64,000 nt of DNA from Chitinophaga hostae (GCF_018224885.1 NZ_JAGTXB010000019.1:62001-126000), one strand, 5' to 3'. Positions 42,839 to 52,147 are shown, counted from the first letter of the stretch. Notes: generated by a model from the letters alone, not told the origin. Program-made: numbers and translations.

Positions 42839-42870
42839 GCCCATTTGCTTAAACGTTTAAGCAAATGGGC
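42839..42870. promoter_or_regulatory. LacI-type operator D, perfect 32-bp palindrome in front of GH116
   Basis: Bases 42839-42870 are a perfect 32-bp palindrome whose centre, GCTTAAACGTTTAAGC (42847-42862), is the best operator copy in the window. It lies about 150-180 bases upstream of the GH116 ATG. The extra flanking arms are absent from operators A-C. Confidence 0.8.
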
Positions 42871-42960
42871 GATAAAAAAAATTACGTTATAAGGATGAAA
42901 CTATAATAATTTATTTGAGTGTCCAAATTTTTTTTGAGAAGGGATGGCTGAGTTTCTTTA

Positions 42961-43680
42961 TTACCGCTTCTTCAACACCAGCTTCGTATCAATACCCTCC
43001 TCCTCAATATGAATAATCCTATATCCGAAAACATGCTTATCCATTACCAGCTCCGGGGCTTCCTTAACAAACTGTATCGACACGGCAGGCGTAATATATT
43101 GCCGTATATTACCCCGTTGCTGCTCATCCGCCAGGTGATAGTGACCACAAAAGATATGCACCTCCTGCTGGTGCTGCTGTAGCAGCGCGGCGATCTGTTC
43201 CCTTCCTTTCAGCGGAAACAGCCGGTCTACTTCCGCATCAACGGCCAGCACCGGATGATGAATAAACAACACTATTTTTTTGGGTGTCTGTATCTCCTTT
43301 TCAAGCCATGCAAACTGTTCCGGGCTTATTTCTTCGGCAGAAGAATCGAGGTAGATGTATTTGTAAACCGCAGCTTCCTCCGAATAATAAAATTCATTTC
43401 TGCCTGCCGGCAACGGGTTATAAAAAGGGAGGATTTCTTTAAAATGATCATGGTTGCCCAACGTAATTTTTACATCGGTGACATACTGCTTTAACCGGTC
43501 GAAAAAGAAATCATGTACAACATGCTCGCCGATATCACCGCCAATCACAACAGAGGTAATACCAGCGGCCTGTACTTCCTGCAGAATATGTTCAAAATCT
43601 ATTTTTGCATCTACCTGGTTCCCGGTAGTAAATGCGTCATCCATATGCGGATCGGTGATATAAGCGATGGTTCTTTTCAT
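42961..43680 (-). CDS. Calcineurin-like metallophosphoesterase
   Basis: The 239-residue protein has all five metal-binding blocks of the family: DPH near residue 9, GGDIGEH near 50, GNHDH near 75, FIHHPVL near 135 and CGHYH near 175. The layout resembles class III cyclic nucleotide phosphodiesterases of the CpdA type and related phosphohydrolases. It has no signal peptide and should act in the cytosol. Its two metals would be Mn or Fe by family precedent. Substrate is unknown; cyclic nucleotide or a phosphomonoester are both possible. It is monocistronic. Confidence 0.88.
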   Translation of the reverse strand: MKRTIAYITDPHMDDAFTTGNQVDAKIDFEHILQEVQAAGITSVVIGGDIGEHVVHDFFFDRLKQYVTDVKITLGNHDHFKEILPFYNPLPAGRNEFYYSEEAAVYKYIYLDSSAEEISPEQFAWLEKEIQTPKKIVLFIHHPVLAVDAEVDRLFPLKGREQIAALLQQHQQEVHIFCGHYHLADEQQRGNIRQYITPAVSIQFVKEAPELVMDKHVFGYRIIHIEEEGIDTKLVLKKR

Positions 43681-43707
43681 ATTTGAATATACGGATTAAT
43701 ACGGGAA

Positions 43708-43757
43708 CAGCATAGCCAATACTGCGCTGGATAAAAAGCGCAGTATCGCCTATGCTG
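43708..43757 (-). terminator. Long hairpin downstream of the second NmrA-like gene
   Basis: CAGCATAG/CTATGCTG and ATACTGCGCT/AGCGCAGTAT form an 18-bp stem with a 3x3 internal loop and an 8-base apical loop. It lies just past the stop at 43767 on the minus strand. Confidence 0.6.
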
Positions 43758-43766
43758 CACTAAAAA

Positions 43767-44639
43767 CTAGTTAAACCATGCTGCATAATCCTGTACAAAG
43801 TCTTCGGCGGTGCGGGCAGGTTTCTCCAGTATCTGTGCAACGGCGCCGCTCACAAAATCGGCGCCGCCGTTATGCTGTACTTCTGTGTATGCGATTAATG
43901 TTTGTACTGCCCATGCCGGCATTCCTTTCTGTTCCATCCGCTGCCTCGCGGCTTCAATCGTAAGCTGTACGTAAGTTACCGGTGTAGCGGTTGCGTCGCT
44001 GATAATAGTGGCCAGCTGCTGATAGTTGATCGCTTCGCCACCGGTGAGTACATAAGTTTGCCCGGCATAGGCTGCCGGCGCGGTTAAAATACGCGCGGCT
44101 ACTTCGGCAATATCACGTACATCTATATACGCTCTTTTACCATCACCGGTAGCTTCCTCGATACTGCGGGCTGCTTTCACCCGTTGCGAAAATTCGCCTA
44201 ACCAGTTCTGCATAAAGCCGGTAGGCTGCAGGATGGTCCAGCTAATACCGGATGCTTTCAGCAATACTTCCACTTCGCCGTGTAACTTCCCAATCTGCGA
44301 TCCCGGCGTACTTTTACCAGCCGCCGCGGAAGATAATTTCACCATATGCGATACACCCGCTGCTGCAGCGGCCTGTATCACGTTATGCTGTTCTTCCACA
44401 AAATTACTGCCCATACCGGACGATAAAAACACACTGCTGCTCTGCGCCATCGTTTTATGCAGACTTTCCTTAACGGCCATATCCGCTTCCACCCAGGTGA
44501 CGCCAGGTAATTCCACGGCCTTGCTTTTGTTACGGGTAACTGCAATTGCAGGTATGCCTGCGGCGGATAAAAATTGAAGCACTGCACCCCCTATCTTTCC
44601 GGTGGCGCCAAATACGGTGATATACTGCTTGTTTTCCAT
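43767..44639 (-). CDS. NmrA-like NAD(P)-binding protein
   Basis: The 290-residue protein starts with ITVFGATGKIGGAVLQFL, the GxxGxxG motif of atypical SDR proteins. It continues with HMVKLSSAAAGKSTPGSQIGKLHGEVEVLLKASGISWTILQPTGFMQN, which is diagnostic of the NmrA/QOR2 group. QOR2-like members reduce quinones with NADPH; NmrA itself is a regulator. A TAACTTTG -7 box lies 25 bases upstream. The divergent neighbour is an AraC-type regulator, which may control this gene. It is a distant relative of the gene at 3483. Confidence 0.85.
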   Translation of the reverse strand: MENKQYITVFGATGKIGGAVLQFLSAAGIPAIAVTRNKSKAVELPGVTWVEADMAVKESLHKTMAQSSSVFLSSGMGSNFVEEQHNVIQAAAAAGVSHMVKLSSAAAGKSTPGSQIGKLHGEVEVLLKASGISWTILQPTGFMQNWLGEFSQRVKAARSIEEATGDGKRAYIDVRDIAEVAARILTAPAAYAGQTYVLTGGEAINYQQLATIISDATATPVTYVQLTIEAARQRMEQKGMPAWAVQTLIAYTEVQHNGGADFVSGAVAQILEKPARTAEDFVQDYAAWFN

Positions 44640-44663
44640 TTTATTGATTTAATTTAGTAGACA

Positions 44664-44671
44664 CAAAGTTA
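44664..44671 (-). promoter_or_regulatory. Candidate -7 promoter box (TAACTTTG)
   Basis: The minus-strand octamer matches TAnnTTTG and lies 25 bases upstream of the ATG of the NmrA-like gene, in the spacer shared with the divergent AraC-type regulator. Confidence 0.5.
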
Positions 44672-44732
44672 GCTGCTGCCGTGGCCGTTGGCTAACGGGA
44701 AAGGAAATCTGATCAACGCAAAAAGAAGTTTT

Positions 44733-45659
44733 ATGCTCAGCAATTGCCAGGAAGGTAGTGAAAACAAGGTCCCCGTGCAGGAGAAAACGGTCCGGATCGG
44801 TGATCCATCCGGGTTCCACATAGAGCTGAAAGAGCTCTCCATCAAAAATGTAGACCTCCGCTGGGGCAGTTACCGCAACCCCAGCGATAAAATATTGTCG
44901 TTTCTTCCCGGTAAAAAAGCCATCGTATCCCATTTCAGGATGCAGGATGATACCGTGAATCCCACGCAGGCACTCCCCGAAAAACAATTTGTGGTATACC
45001 GGGAATCGCCCGAAGCATTTGATATGACGGTAACGGCTACACGTAATAAAAAGCGTTCGTTCTTTGAGCTGATTATCACAGAGGATTTCTTTGCTGATTT
45101 TTTTACGGCAGAAAGCAAATTCCTGGAAAGCTTCCGGCACTACACCGATGTCAATACTCCCTCTCCTGCTTTTACGGCTCATATGACGCCCGGTATGTAC
45201 AGCGTTATCGGCAACATGCAGCAATCGCCCTACAGCGGCCATTTAAAGGCGCTATATCTCGAAGCCAAGGCTACCGAGCTTTTCCTGATGCAGGTGAAAC
45301 AACTGGACGAACAACATCTCCCGAAACAAACTACATTACAAACAAAAGATATCGAAGCCCTCCACGATATCAGGCAATACATCGAAGAACATTACGGCGA
45401 AGCGCTCTCCCTTCAGCAACTGGCAAAACGCGCAGGCATCAACCAGATGAAACTGAAAAACGGGTTCAAATTGTTGTTTAACAGCACCGTATTTGGCTAT
45501 CTGGGCGATATCCGCATGCAGGAAGCGAAAAGGCTGTTACAGGACGAGAAAATGTATGTCAACGAAGTGGCCGACCGGATCGGTTATAAACACCCGCATC
45601 ATTTCACCGCAGCTTTCAGGAAAAAGTTCGGGATGCTGCCAAGAGATACCAGGAAATAA
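44733..45659 (+). CDS. AraC-family transcriptional regulator
   Basis: The ~308-residue product has an N-terminal sensor region and a C-terminal AraC double helix-turn-helix (DIRQYIEEHYGEALSLQQLAKRAGINQMKLKNGFKLLFNSTVFGYLGDIRMQEAKRLL and VNEVADRIGYKHPHHFTAAFRKKFGMLP). The first helix-turn-helix is well formed and the second ends in the canonical FRKKFG. I take the ATG at 44733; an upstream TTG at 44688 would add 15 residues without clear structure. It is divergent from the NmrA-like gene and probably regulates it. A bidirectional terminator separates it from the SusD gene that converges on it. Confidence 0.92.
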   Translation: MLSNCQEGSENKVPVQEKTVRIGDPSGFHIELKELSIKNVDLRWGSYRNPSDKILSFLPGKKAIVSHFRMQDDTVNPTQALPEKQFVVYRESPEAFDMTVTATRNKKRSFFELIITEDFFADFFTAESKFLESFRHYTDVNTPSPAFTAHMTPGMYSVIGNMQQSPYSGHLKALYLEAKATELFLMQVKQLDEQHLPKQTTLQTKDIEALHDIRQYIEEHYGEALSLQQLAKRAGINQMKLKNGFKLLFNSTVFGYLGDIRMQEAKRLLQDEKMYVNEVADRIGYKHPHHFTAAFRKKFGMLPRDTRK

Positions 45660-45660
45660 A

Positions 45661-45687
45661 ATTGCCCGCTGCAAAGCAACGGGCAAT
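45661..45687. terminator. Bidirectional terminator between AraC and SusD genes
   Basis: ATTGCCCG and CGGGCAAT form an 8-bp stem, extended by a small inner stem. It lies right after the AraC stop and 12 bases past the SusD stop on the other strand. T-rich sequence flanks both exits. Confidence 0.8.
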
Positions 45688-45698
45688 CCTTGTTATAC

Positions 45699-47399
45699 TT
45701 AGTACAATGGATTCTGTACAATTTTCGGATTCGTTTGGGTTTCTATATACGGAATCGGCCACAGGTAATCCCTTCCCGGGTTAAATGTACGCACCTCCAC
45801 CACCCGCATATCTGCCCGGTTAGGCACCTGGCTGTAATCTGCAATACCATTGGCATCAATAACCGGCGCTGCTGCCAGCAGCCCTCTTGGCACCCTGCCA
45901 TACAAAGGACCTTTCATCACCTTCTCGGCAATTTTCCAGCGACGGATATCAAACAAACGGAATCCTTCATAGGCCAGTTCATACATCCGCTCCCGGCGCA
46001 CGGCTGAACGCAGCTCTTCTTTGGTAGCCCCGGCCGGGATAACCGGCATATTCACACCTGGTCTTTGCCGCACGTCATTGATCGCCTTAAATACAGACGC
46101 GTCCAGCTCATTGGCTTCCAGCTTGGCTTCGGTATAGGTAAGCAATACTTCTGCATAGCGCGCCAGGATAATACTCATGGTCGACAAACGGGTATTGTCC
46201 TTATCTTTCAGATCTACATATTTACGCCAGCAGTAACCACTAAACGAAGCATACGCATTTACTGCATCCTGGTTCACAATACGGGTAGCCGGTGTGGTAT
46301 TGTAGTTCCAGCACATCAGGCTGTCCTTATGCGTTTCAAACTGATAATTAAAAAATATCGATCCCGGCAATGCAATGGTATATGCCAGCCGGGGATCACG
46401 GTTCACAAAAGGTTTCTTCGGATCAAACAAAGGCGATTTATCAATGGTGAGTCCATCGGTACATTCAAATGCATCTACCAGCGACTGCGATGGAATTTTA
46501 TTGGATGCGCCCCCCGCATTCCTGCATAAAATAGGATATGGCCCGCCCCAGTTGATCACCGGCTGCTGGTATTGCAGCGCGAGAATTACTTCTGCGGAAT
46601 TTTTATTATCATAGGAAAACAAGCGGGGATAGCTATCTTCCAGTTTATATACATTCAGGTCCATCACCGCTTTAGCTGCTTCCGCCGCTACTTTCCATTT
46701 TTCATTGTACAATGCCACACGTGCTTTGATGGTCAGCGCAGCACCTTTGGTAGCACGACCAGCCTCTGAGGAAGCATATGTTTTCGGCAACCATGCCGCA
46801 GCACTGTCCAGCTCTTCAAAAATAAAATCCAGTACTACCGGTTTATCACTGCGGGGTACCTGCGAATTTTCGAGATTCAACTGATGCGTTACCAACGGCA
46901 CCCCGCCAAACAGCGAAATCAACTGTTCGTACATGTATGCCCGTATGAACCTGGTTTCGCCCATGCTGCGTTTAAACAGCGCTGCATCTGTCACCGGTTT
47001 TACTTTCTCCGCGTTATCCAATATAAAATTACAGCGGCCTATCACCTTATAAAAATCGGTCCATAAACCCTGTGTATAAGTGTTGTTGGCATCCTGGTTG
47101 CCGGTGCCTATTTTCTGCAGGTCGCTGGCATTCCGTTCGTAACCGATGTCGCTGGCGGCATCCAGCATCACGCTGATATTAGGGCCTTCGAGTTGTCCAG
47201 GGTCATAGTCGGGATCCATCGGTTTATTCATGGCTTTATATAGCCCGTTAACGGCCAGCAACAGCTCGTCCTGGCTTTTAAAAAAGGAGGCGTCGGAAGG
47301 ACCTCCCTTAGGATCTTTTTCCAGGTAATCTTTATTGCAGGCCTGCATGGTCAGCAGGGAAATAGTAATGATCGTCCAGCAAGTTAAACGCTTCGTCAT
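45699..47399 (-). CDS. SusD/RagB-family lipoprotein of the FecI/FecR locus
   Basis: The 566-residue lipoprotein has a lipobox (TISLLTMQACNKDYLEKDPKG), the SusD core (ETRFIRAYMYEQLISLFGGVPLV) and the RagB C-terminal motif RRERMYELAYEGFRLFDIRRWK. The last residues NPKIVQNPLY are typical. It pairs with the SusC encoded 11 bases upstream. No glycosidase gene follows; the operon ends at the terminator at 45661. The ligand may be a glycan or other polymer, and cannot be read from context. Confidence 0.94.
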   Translation of the reverse strand: MTKRLTCWTIITISLLTMQACNKDYLEKDPKGGPSDASFFKSQDELLLAVNGLYKAMNKPMDPDYDPGQLEGPNISVMLDAASDIGYERNASDLQKIGTGNQDANNTYTQGLWTDFYKVIGRCNFILDNAEKVKPVTDAALFKRSMGETRFIRAYMYEQLISLFGGVPLVTHQLNLENSQVPRSDKPVVLDFIFEELDSAAAWLPKTYASSEAGRATKGAALTIKARVALYNEKWKVAAEAAKAVMDLNVYKLEDSYPRLFSYDNKNSAEVILALQYQQPVINWGGPYPILCRNAGGASNKIPSQSLVDAFECTDGLTIDKSPLFDPKKPFVNRDPRLAYTIALPGSIFFNYQFETHKDSLMCWNYNTTPATRIVNQDAVNAYASFSGYCWRKYVDLKDKDNTRLSTMSIILARYAEVLLTYTEAKLEANELDASVFKAINDVRQRPGVNMPVIPAGATKEELRSAVRRERMYELAYEGFRLFDIRRWKIAEKVMKGPLYGRVPRGLLAAAPVIDANGIADYSQVPNRADMRVVEVRTFNPGRDYLWPIPYIETQTNPKIVQNPLY

Positions 47400-47410
47400 G
47401 ATTACGTTTT

Positions 47411-50400
47411 TTAGAAATTTACATTAACACCAAAGCTGTACACTTTTACAACGGGATAGTTGTCGGCCACGCCCACAGCGGTTTCCACATCATATCCTTT
47501 CCAGAATTTATTTGCGGTAAACAGGTTCGACCCATTTACAAAAACGCGCAGCGTATTCAGCTTCATGGCTTTTGCCATATGAGCGGGCAGCGTATAGCCT
47601 ATCTGCAGATTCTTCAAACGCAGGTAGGCAGCGCTTTTCATCCAGAAACTGGAGATCTGCTGGTTGTTGGTACCGCCAAATACCAACCGCGGAAAGGCGG
47701 CATTGGTATGTTCCGGCGTCCAGTAGGCCTTAAACCGTTCCTGTGCTGTACCACCCACGGAGCTTACATAAAAAGGCATAATCCCTGCACCATAAATTAA
47801 CCCGTCTACCTTTCCCACTCCCTGTATAAATGCGCCAAAGTCGATGCCTTTCCAGGAGGCATTCAGGTTTACACCGTAAGTATACCGTGGAATGGTGTTT
47901 CCCATAATCACCTTATCGCTTTCGTTGATGATGCCGTCGCCGTTCTGATCTTTATACTTGATGTCACCAGGCGCCACGGTACCGAATTGGGTGGCATGCT
48001 TGGCTACTTCATCCGCGTTCTGGAAAAAACCTTCTGCCTGTAATCCGAAAATGGCATTCACCGGGTATCCTTCCCTGCTCACGGTTACATTGGATTGGTT
48101 AATGCCGTGCATGTCTATCACTTTATTTTTTACATCGGAAACATTCACCCCGATATTGTATTTAAAGTCGTTGATTTTACCATCATAGTTGATACCCAGT
48201 TCCCAGCCTTTGTTGCTTACTTTACCGGCATTTTGATAAGGCGCTTTCAAACCGGTGATCAGTGGTATATTGAGCAGCAGGAGGATATCTTTTGTTTTGC
48301 TGCTGTAATAATCTGCTGTTATGGAGAGATGTGAAAACAAGGTGATGTCTATACCTACGTCACTCATCTCGGTGCTTTCCCAGGTAATGTTCCTGTTAGC
48401 CAATGCGTCGAGTGCGGCGGCATTCACGATTTGTCCGCCGATCGTATAGGCGCTGAGGTTTACCACCGTGGCGGATGGATAGGTACCTATATTCTGATTC
48501 CCCAGTTTACCCCAGGAACCGCGCAGCTTCAGTTCATTGATCACGGGTTTAAGGGAGGCCATAAAAGCTTCTTCCGAAATACGCCAGCCGGCGGAAGCAG
48601 AAGGGAACACGCCCCATTTGCGGCCTTCGGCAAAACGGGAAGAACCGTCGTTACGGATATTTAATTCCAGCAGGTACTTTTCTTTGAAGTTGTAGTTGAT
48701 CCTGCCAAAGAAGGAACGCAGTGACCATTCTTCTCCGCCGCCGCCATTCCGCATATTGCTGGCGCCACCTGCATCCAGTACAGGATAAGCGGGTAATACG
48801 TAGTTGTCGCGGTATGCGCTGAATTTATCCTGCCGGTAGCTGTTTTGTTCTGCGCCACCCAATACTTTTACATCGTGTTTGCCCCATGTTTTATGGAAGG
48901 TGAGCGTACCGCGCATGTTATTATAAAACTGCCGCTGATCGGAAACATCGAGGGTGCTTATCTGTGGATTTTTCAAACCGGCTGTGCCATCCGGATGATA
49001 GGTTTGTACTACTTTGTTAAACTTGTTCGTATAGGTTTGCACGTATTTGGGGGCGATATTAAAAGAGGCGGTAAGCCATTCTACGGGTTGGTAGTTGACA
49101 GAGGTATTGATGCTTCCCCAGGGCGCGCTGGTGCGGCTTATGCCCCCGTCGATGGCGGAAGCGGCGGGATTGTTTCCCACCCATCCTTCTCCCCAGCTGC
49201 CATTGGCATTACGGGCCAGCTGGTTAGGAGAAATATTATTCATGTAGGCAAATATTGCATCTGCGCCGGCGGCGGGTTCAGTGGTAACAGGACTGATATA
49301 TTGCAGGTCAAACTGCATATTCAGTTTTTTGGAAAAAACAATATCTGTGTTACTGCGGATAGTCAGGCGTTTAAATTCGGAATTGTTCATCAAACCTTTC
49401 TGGTCAAAATATCCCAGGGATACCAGCATTTTTACTTTATCGGTACCGCCGTTCACCGTTAAGAAATGGCTTTGCTGAAAACCGGAACCGGTTAATACCG
49501 CTTTCTGCCAGTCAGTATTAGGCAGTGAATCGGAGCTGCCATTGCCCTGTTGACGGTATTTATCGAGCAGCGCATCTGCATACAATGGGGTACGGCCGGA
49601 ATTTTTGTAGGCTTCATTGGCCAGCAGCATATAGTCGAGCGCGTTAGTAAGCTCGGGCAAATTGGTGGCCTTTTGCCAACCCAGGTAATCGTTGTAGCTG
49701 ATGGAAAGTTTATTGCCTTTACCGCGTTTGGTGGTAACCAGCAGTACGCCGTTGGCCGCCCTGGAACCGTAGATAGAGGCAGATGCCGCATCTTTCAGCA
49801 CCGTGATAGACGCAATTACATTTGGATCAATGTTGTTGATAGATCCTTCCACCCCATCTACCAGCACCAGCGGATCGGGATTTTTGAGGGTACCCCAGCC
49901 ACGGATACGGATGGTGCCTCCGTCGCCACCGGGTTTGCCGGAGCCTTGTGTAATGGTAACCCCGGGCATGGTACCCTGTAAACCTGCGGATGTTTGTCCT
50001 ACGGGCCTTGCCGCCAGCGTTTCACCGGAAACGGTAGCCACGGCGCCGGTGAGATCTACTTTTTTCTGTGTGCTGTACCCCACAACTACCAGCTCCGACA
50101 ACGCTTTAGGTGTGGGCGATAGCTGGATGCGAAAATCAGATTGGTCTTTTACCGGTTCCTGGATGGTTTGAAACCCCATGCTGGAAATGGTCAGCACGTC
50201 TGCGTCGGAAATATTGCCCAACGTAAAATTGCCGTTTACATCTGTTTGCACGCCTTTCGATGTAGCTTTTACACCTACGGATACGCCGGGCAAGGGAACG
50301 CCTTTGTTATCCGTAATGTTACCGGTAATGGTTTTCCCGGAGGTGGCGTTTCCCGGCAAAGTTGTGCCAGGCTTTGCTCCTGCTGCATTGCTTTTCTTTA

Positions 50401-50752
50401 TCACTACCGTTCCGTATTTGATCAGGTAGGTAAGTGGCAAATCTTTCAGGCATATTTTCAATGCTTCCTCGAGTGATTTGTTTTTAATGTCCACACTGAG
50501 TGGCGGTGTATTTTCCAGTAATTTCTGATCGCAGATAAACTGGTAGCCGGTTTGTTTACTCAGTATGTCAAACACTTTATCGAGCCGCATCTTGCTGACG
50601 GAGAGCCGGACTGTTTGCGTGGTTTGTGCCTGCGCCGAAAACGCGCCTGCGATAAGCAACCAGATGGCGAGCTTCCTGACCAGCCATGTTTTGAATGTAG
50701 CCGGCACGCGGCTCCTGCTCCCGCGGGAGTTGGAAATGGTTAGCAGTTCCAT
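47411..50752 (-). CDS. SusC-family TonB-dependent transporter with N-terminal STN signalling domain
   Basis: At 1113 residues this is the longest SusC in the window. After the export signal (WLLIAGAFSAQAQ) it has a secretin/TonB short N-terminal domain (STN, about residues 47-118), then the carboxypeptidase-regulatory-like domain (about 138-215), the SusC motif SELVVVGYSTQ, the plug (LVLVDGVEGSINNIDPN, IYGSRAANGVLLVTTKRG) and the barrel ending in YSFGVNVNF. The STN domain contacts the FecR anti-sigma factor when ligand is bound and so passes the signal inward. The gene order sigma-FecR-SusC-SusD matches this trans-envelope route. Confidence 0.95.
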   Translation of the reverse strand: MELLTISNSRGSRSRVPATFKTWLVRKLAIWLLIAGAFSAQAQTTQTVRLSVSKMRLDKVFDILSKQTGYQFICDQKLLENTPPLSVDIKNKSLEEALKICLKDLPLTYLIKYGTVVIKKSNAAGAKPGTTLPGNATSGKTITGNITDNKGVPLPGVSVGVKATSKGVQTDVNGNFTLGNISDADVLTISSMGFQTIQEPVKDQSDFRIQLSPTPKALSELVVVGYSTQKKVDLTGAVATVSGETLAARPVGQTSAGLQGTMPGVTITQGSGKPGGDGGTIRIRGWGTLKNPDPLVLVDGVEGSINNIDPNVIASITVLKDAASASIYGSRAANGVLLVTTKRGKGNKLSISYNDYLGWQKATNLPELTNALDYMLLANEAYKNSGRTPLYADALLDKYRQQGNGSSDSLPNTDWQKAVLTGSGFQQSHFLTVNGGTDKVKMLVSLGYFDQKGLMNNSEFKRLTIRSNTDIVFSKKLNMQFDLQYISPVTTEPAAGADAIFAYMNNISPNQLARNANGSWGEGWVGNNPAASAIDGGISRTSAPWGSINTSVNYQPVEWLTASFNIAPKYVQTYTNKFNKVVQTYHPDGTAGLKNPQISTLDVSDQRQFYNNMRGTLTFHKTWGKHDVKVLGGAEQNSYRQDKFSAYRDNYVLPAYPVLDAGGASNMRNGGGGEEWSLRSFFGRINYNFKEKYLLELNIRNDGSSRFAEGRKWGVFPSASAGWRISEEAFMASLKPVINELKLRGSWGKLGNQNIGTYPSATVVNLSAYTIGGQIVNAAALDALANRNITWESTEMSDVGIDITLFSHLSITADYYSSKTKDILLLLNIPLITGLKAPYQNAGKVSNKGWELGINYDGKINDFKYNIGVNVSDVKNKVIDMHGINQSNVTVSREGYPVNAIFGLQAEGFFQNADEVAKHATQFGTVAPGDIKYKDQNGDGIINESDKVIMGNTIPRYTYGVNLNASWKGIDFGAFIQGVGKVDGLIYGAGIMPFYVSSVGGTAQERFKAYWTPEHTNAAFPRLVFGGTNNQQISSFWMKSAAYLRLKNLQIGYTLPAHMAKAMKLNTLRVFVNGSNLFTANKFWKGYDVETAVGVADNYPVVKVYSFGVNVNF

Positions 50753-50833
50753 ACTATCTTTTGGTTGAGTTTAGTGTAAAGGATATTAAAAATAAATGCG
50801 GGTGCCAAACGTGGAAAGGCAACGGGCAATTGA

Positions 50834-52054
50834 TTAGTTCATTCCGGCGGGCATAACGGTAATGTGGTTACCATTGGTGCTGAAATGCACCTCCCCGGTT
50901 TGTTCCAGCAATTCCAGCAGCTGGGCGACATTTTCTTTACGGGTCATGCCACCGTAAAGGGTAATGCCTGATAAGTCTCCTTTATATTCAATCTCCACAT
51001 TATACCAGCGGGCTATCTGCCGCATGATCATGCGGATATCTGTTTTCCGGAATCTGAATTCTCCTGTTTTCCATGCCATCACCTCTTCCAGGTCGGGGCG
51101 GGTGATATTAAATGCTTCACCGGATTCGTTGATGCTGGCCTGCTGGCCGGGTTGCATCAGCGAGGTGGCTTTGCCCTGTGATACACTGACGGCGCCTTCC
51201 ATCAGCGTTGTTTTTACGCGGCCTTCATCGGAATATGCCATGACATTAAAATGCGTTCCCAATACTTTTACCTGCATACCGGTGGTTTGCACGATAAAAG
51301 GCTGACCGGCATTTTGGGCCACTTCAAAATAGGCTTCTCCTGTCAGGGTCACGGCCCTGTCTTTCCCCGTAAATGCCACCGGGAATCGCAGGGAGGAAGC
51401 GGCGTTCAACCATACCTGGCTGCCGTCGGGCAGTACCACCTGGTATTGTCCGCCCCGGGGAGTGCTGATGGTATTGTATTGTGAACCGGCGCCTGCGTTT
51501 GCTGCGCTGTTAGCAGCGTAAGCCAGCCGGCCACCGTTGAGCTTTATGATACGGGTACCGCCCTGGTTACCCAGTGCGCCTTCCCGGGCGCTGTCGAGCT
51601 CAATGATACTGCCATCTGCCAGGGTGAGTATAGCTTTGTTGCCACCGGGAACCACTACAGCTGCCACGGGGCGGTTAGCCACCGGCTGTGGTGACCGGTA
51701 CCACCAATAGGCGCCTGTTCCGAGGCCTACCAGCAATATAGCCGCTGCTGCCAGTTTATAAAAAATACGGAAGTAGGGAGATGAAGAACTGTCTGTTACA
51801 ACCATCATGCTTCGCTCCCTGCTCCTGGCTTCCCTATGCGCTGCTTCCTGCATTACCTCACCAAAAGCCTGCTGCAGATCCACCTGCGAAGTGGTGGTAT
51901 ATCGTTCTTCTGCCAGGATAGCGGCAATCATTTCACCCAGTGTATGTCTGTTGTGATCATTTTGTACCAATACCTGCAAACGTTGCCGCTCCGCCGGAGT
52001 GATTTCATCGCTCAGGTATTTTTCCAATAATACTTTTAGTTCCTCATTTGACAT
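50834..52054 (-). CDS. FecR-family anti-sigma factor
   Basis: The 406-residue protein has a cytosolic N-terminal part (EELKVLLEKYLSDEITPAERQRL) that binds the sigma factor and a single membrane span (KLAAAAILLVGLGTGAYWW, about 100-118). The periplasmic FecR domain (about 185-285, TPRGGQYQVVLPDGSQVWLNAASSLRFP) is followed by a C-terminal DUF4974 domain (about 320-400) that receives the STN signal of SusC. It holds the sigma factor encoded upstream inactive until the SusC partner is loaded. The spacer to the sigma gene is 93 bases. Confidence 0.95.
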   Translation of the reverse strand: MSNEELKVLLEKYLSDEITPAERQRLQVLVQNDHNRHTLGEMIAAILAEERYTTTSQVDLQQAFGEVMQEAAHREARSRERSMMVVTDSSSSPYFRIFYKLAAAAILLVGLGTGAYWWYRSPQPVANRPVAAVVVPGGNKAILTLADGSIIELDSAREGALGNQGGTRIIKLNGGRLAYAANSAANAGAGSQYNTISTPRGGQYQVVLPDGSQVWLNAASSLRFPVAFTGKDRAVTLTGEAYFEVAQNAGQPFIVQTTGMQVKVLGTHFNVMAYSDEGRVKTTLMEGAVSVSQGKATSLMQPGQQASINESGEAFNITRPDLEEVMAWKTGEFRFRKTDIRMIMRQIARWYNVEIEYKGDLSGITLYGGMTRKENVAQLLELLEQTGEVHFSTNGNHITVMPAGMN

Positions 52055-52147
52055 AAAACCGGATGACAGATCAGCACACTCTCATGAAGGGCTGCTATTA
52101 TAAAGACGAAAAAAATGATGACGGGAATCCGCTGCCAGCGAAACTTT

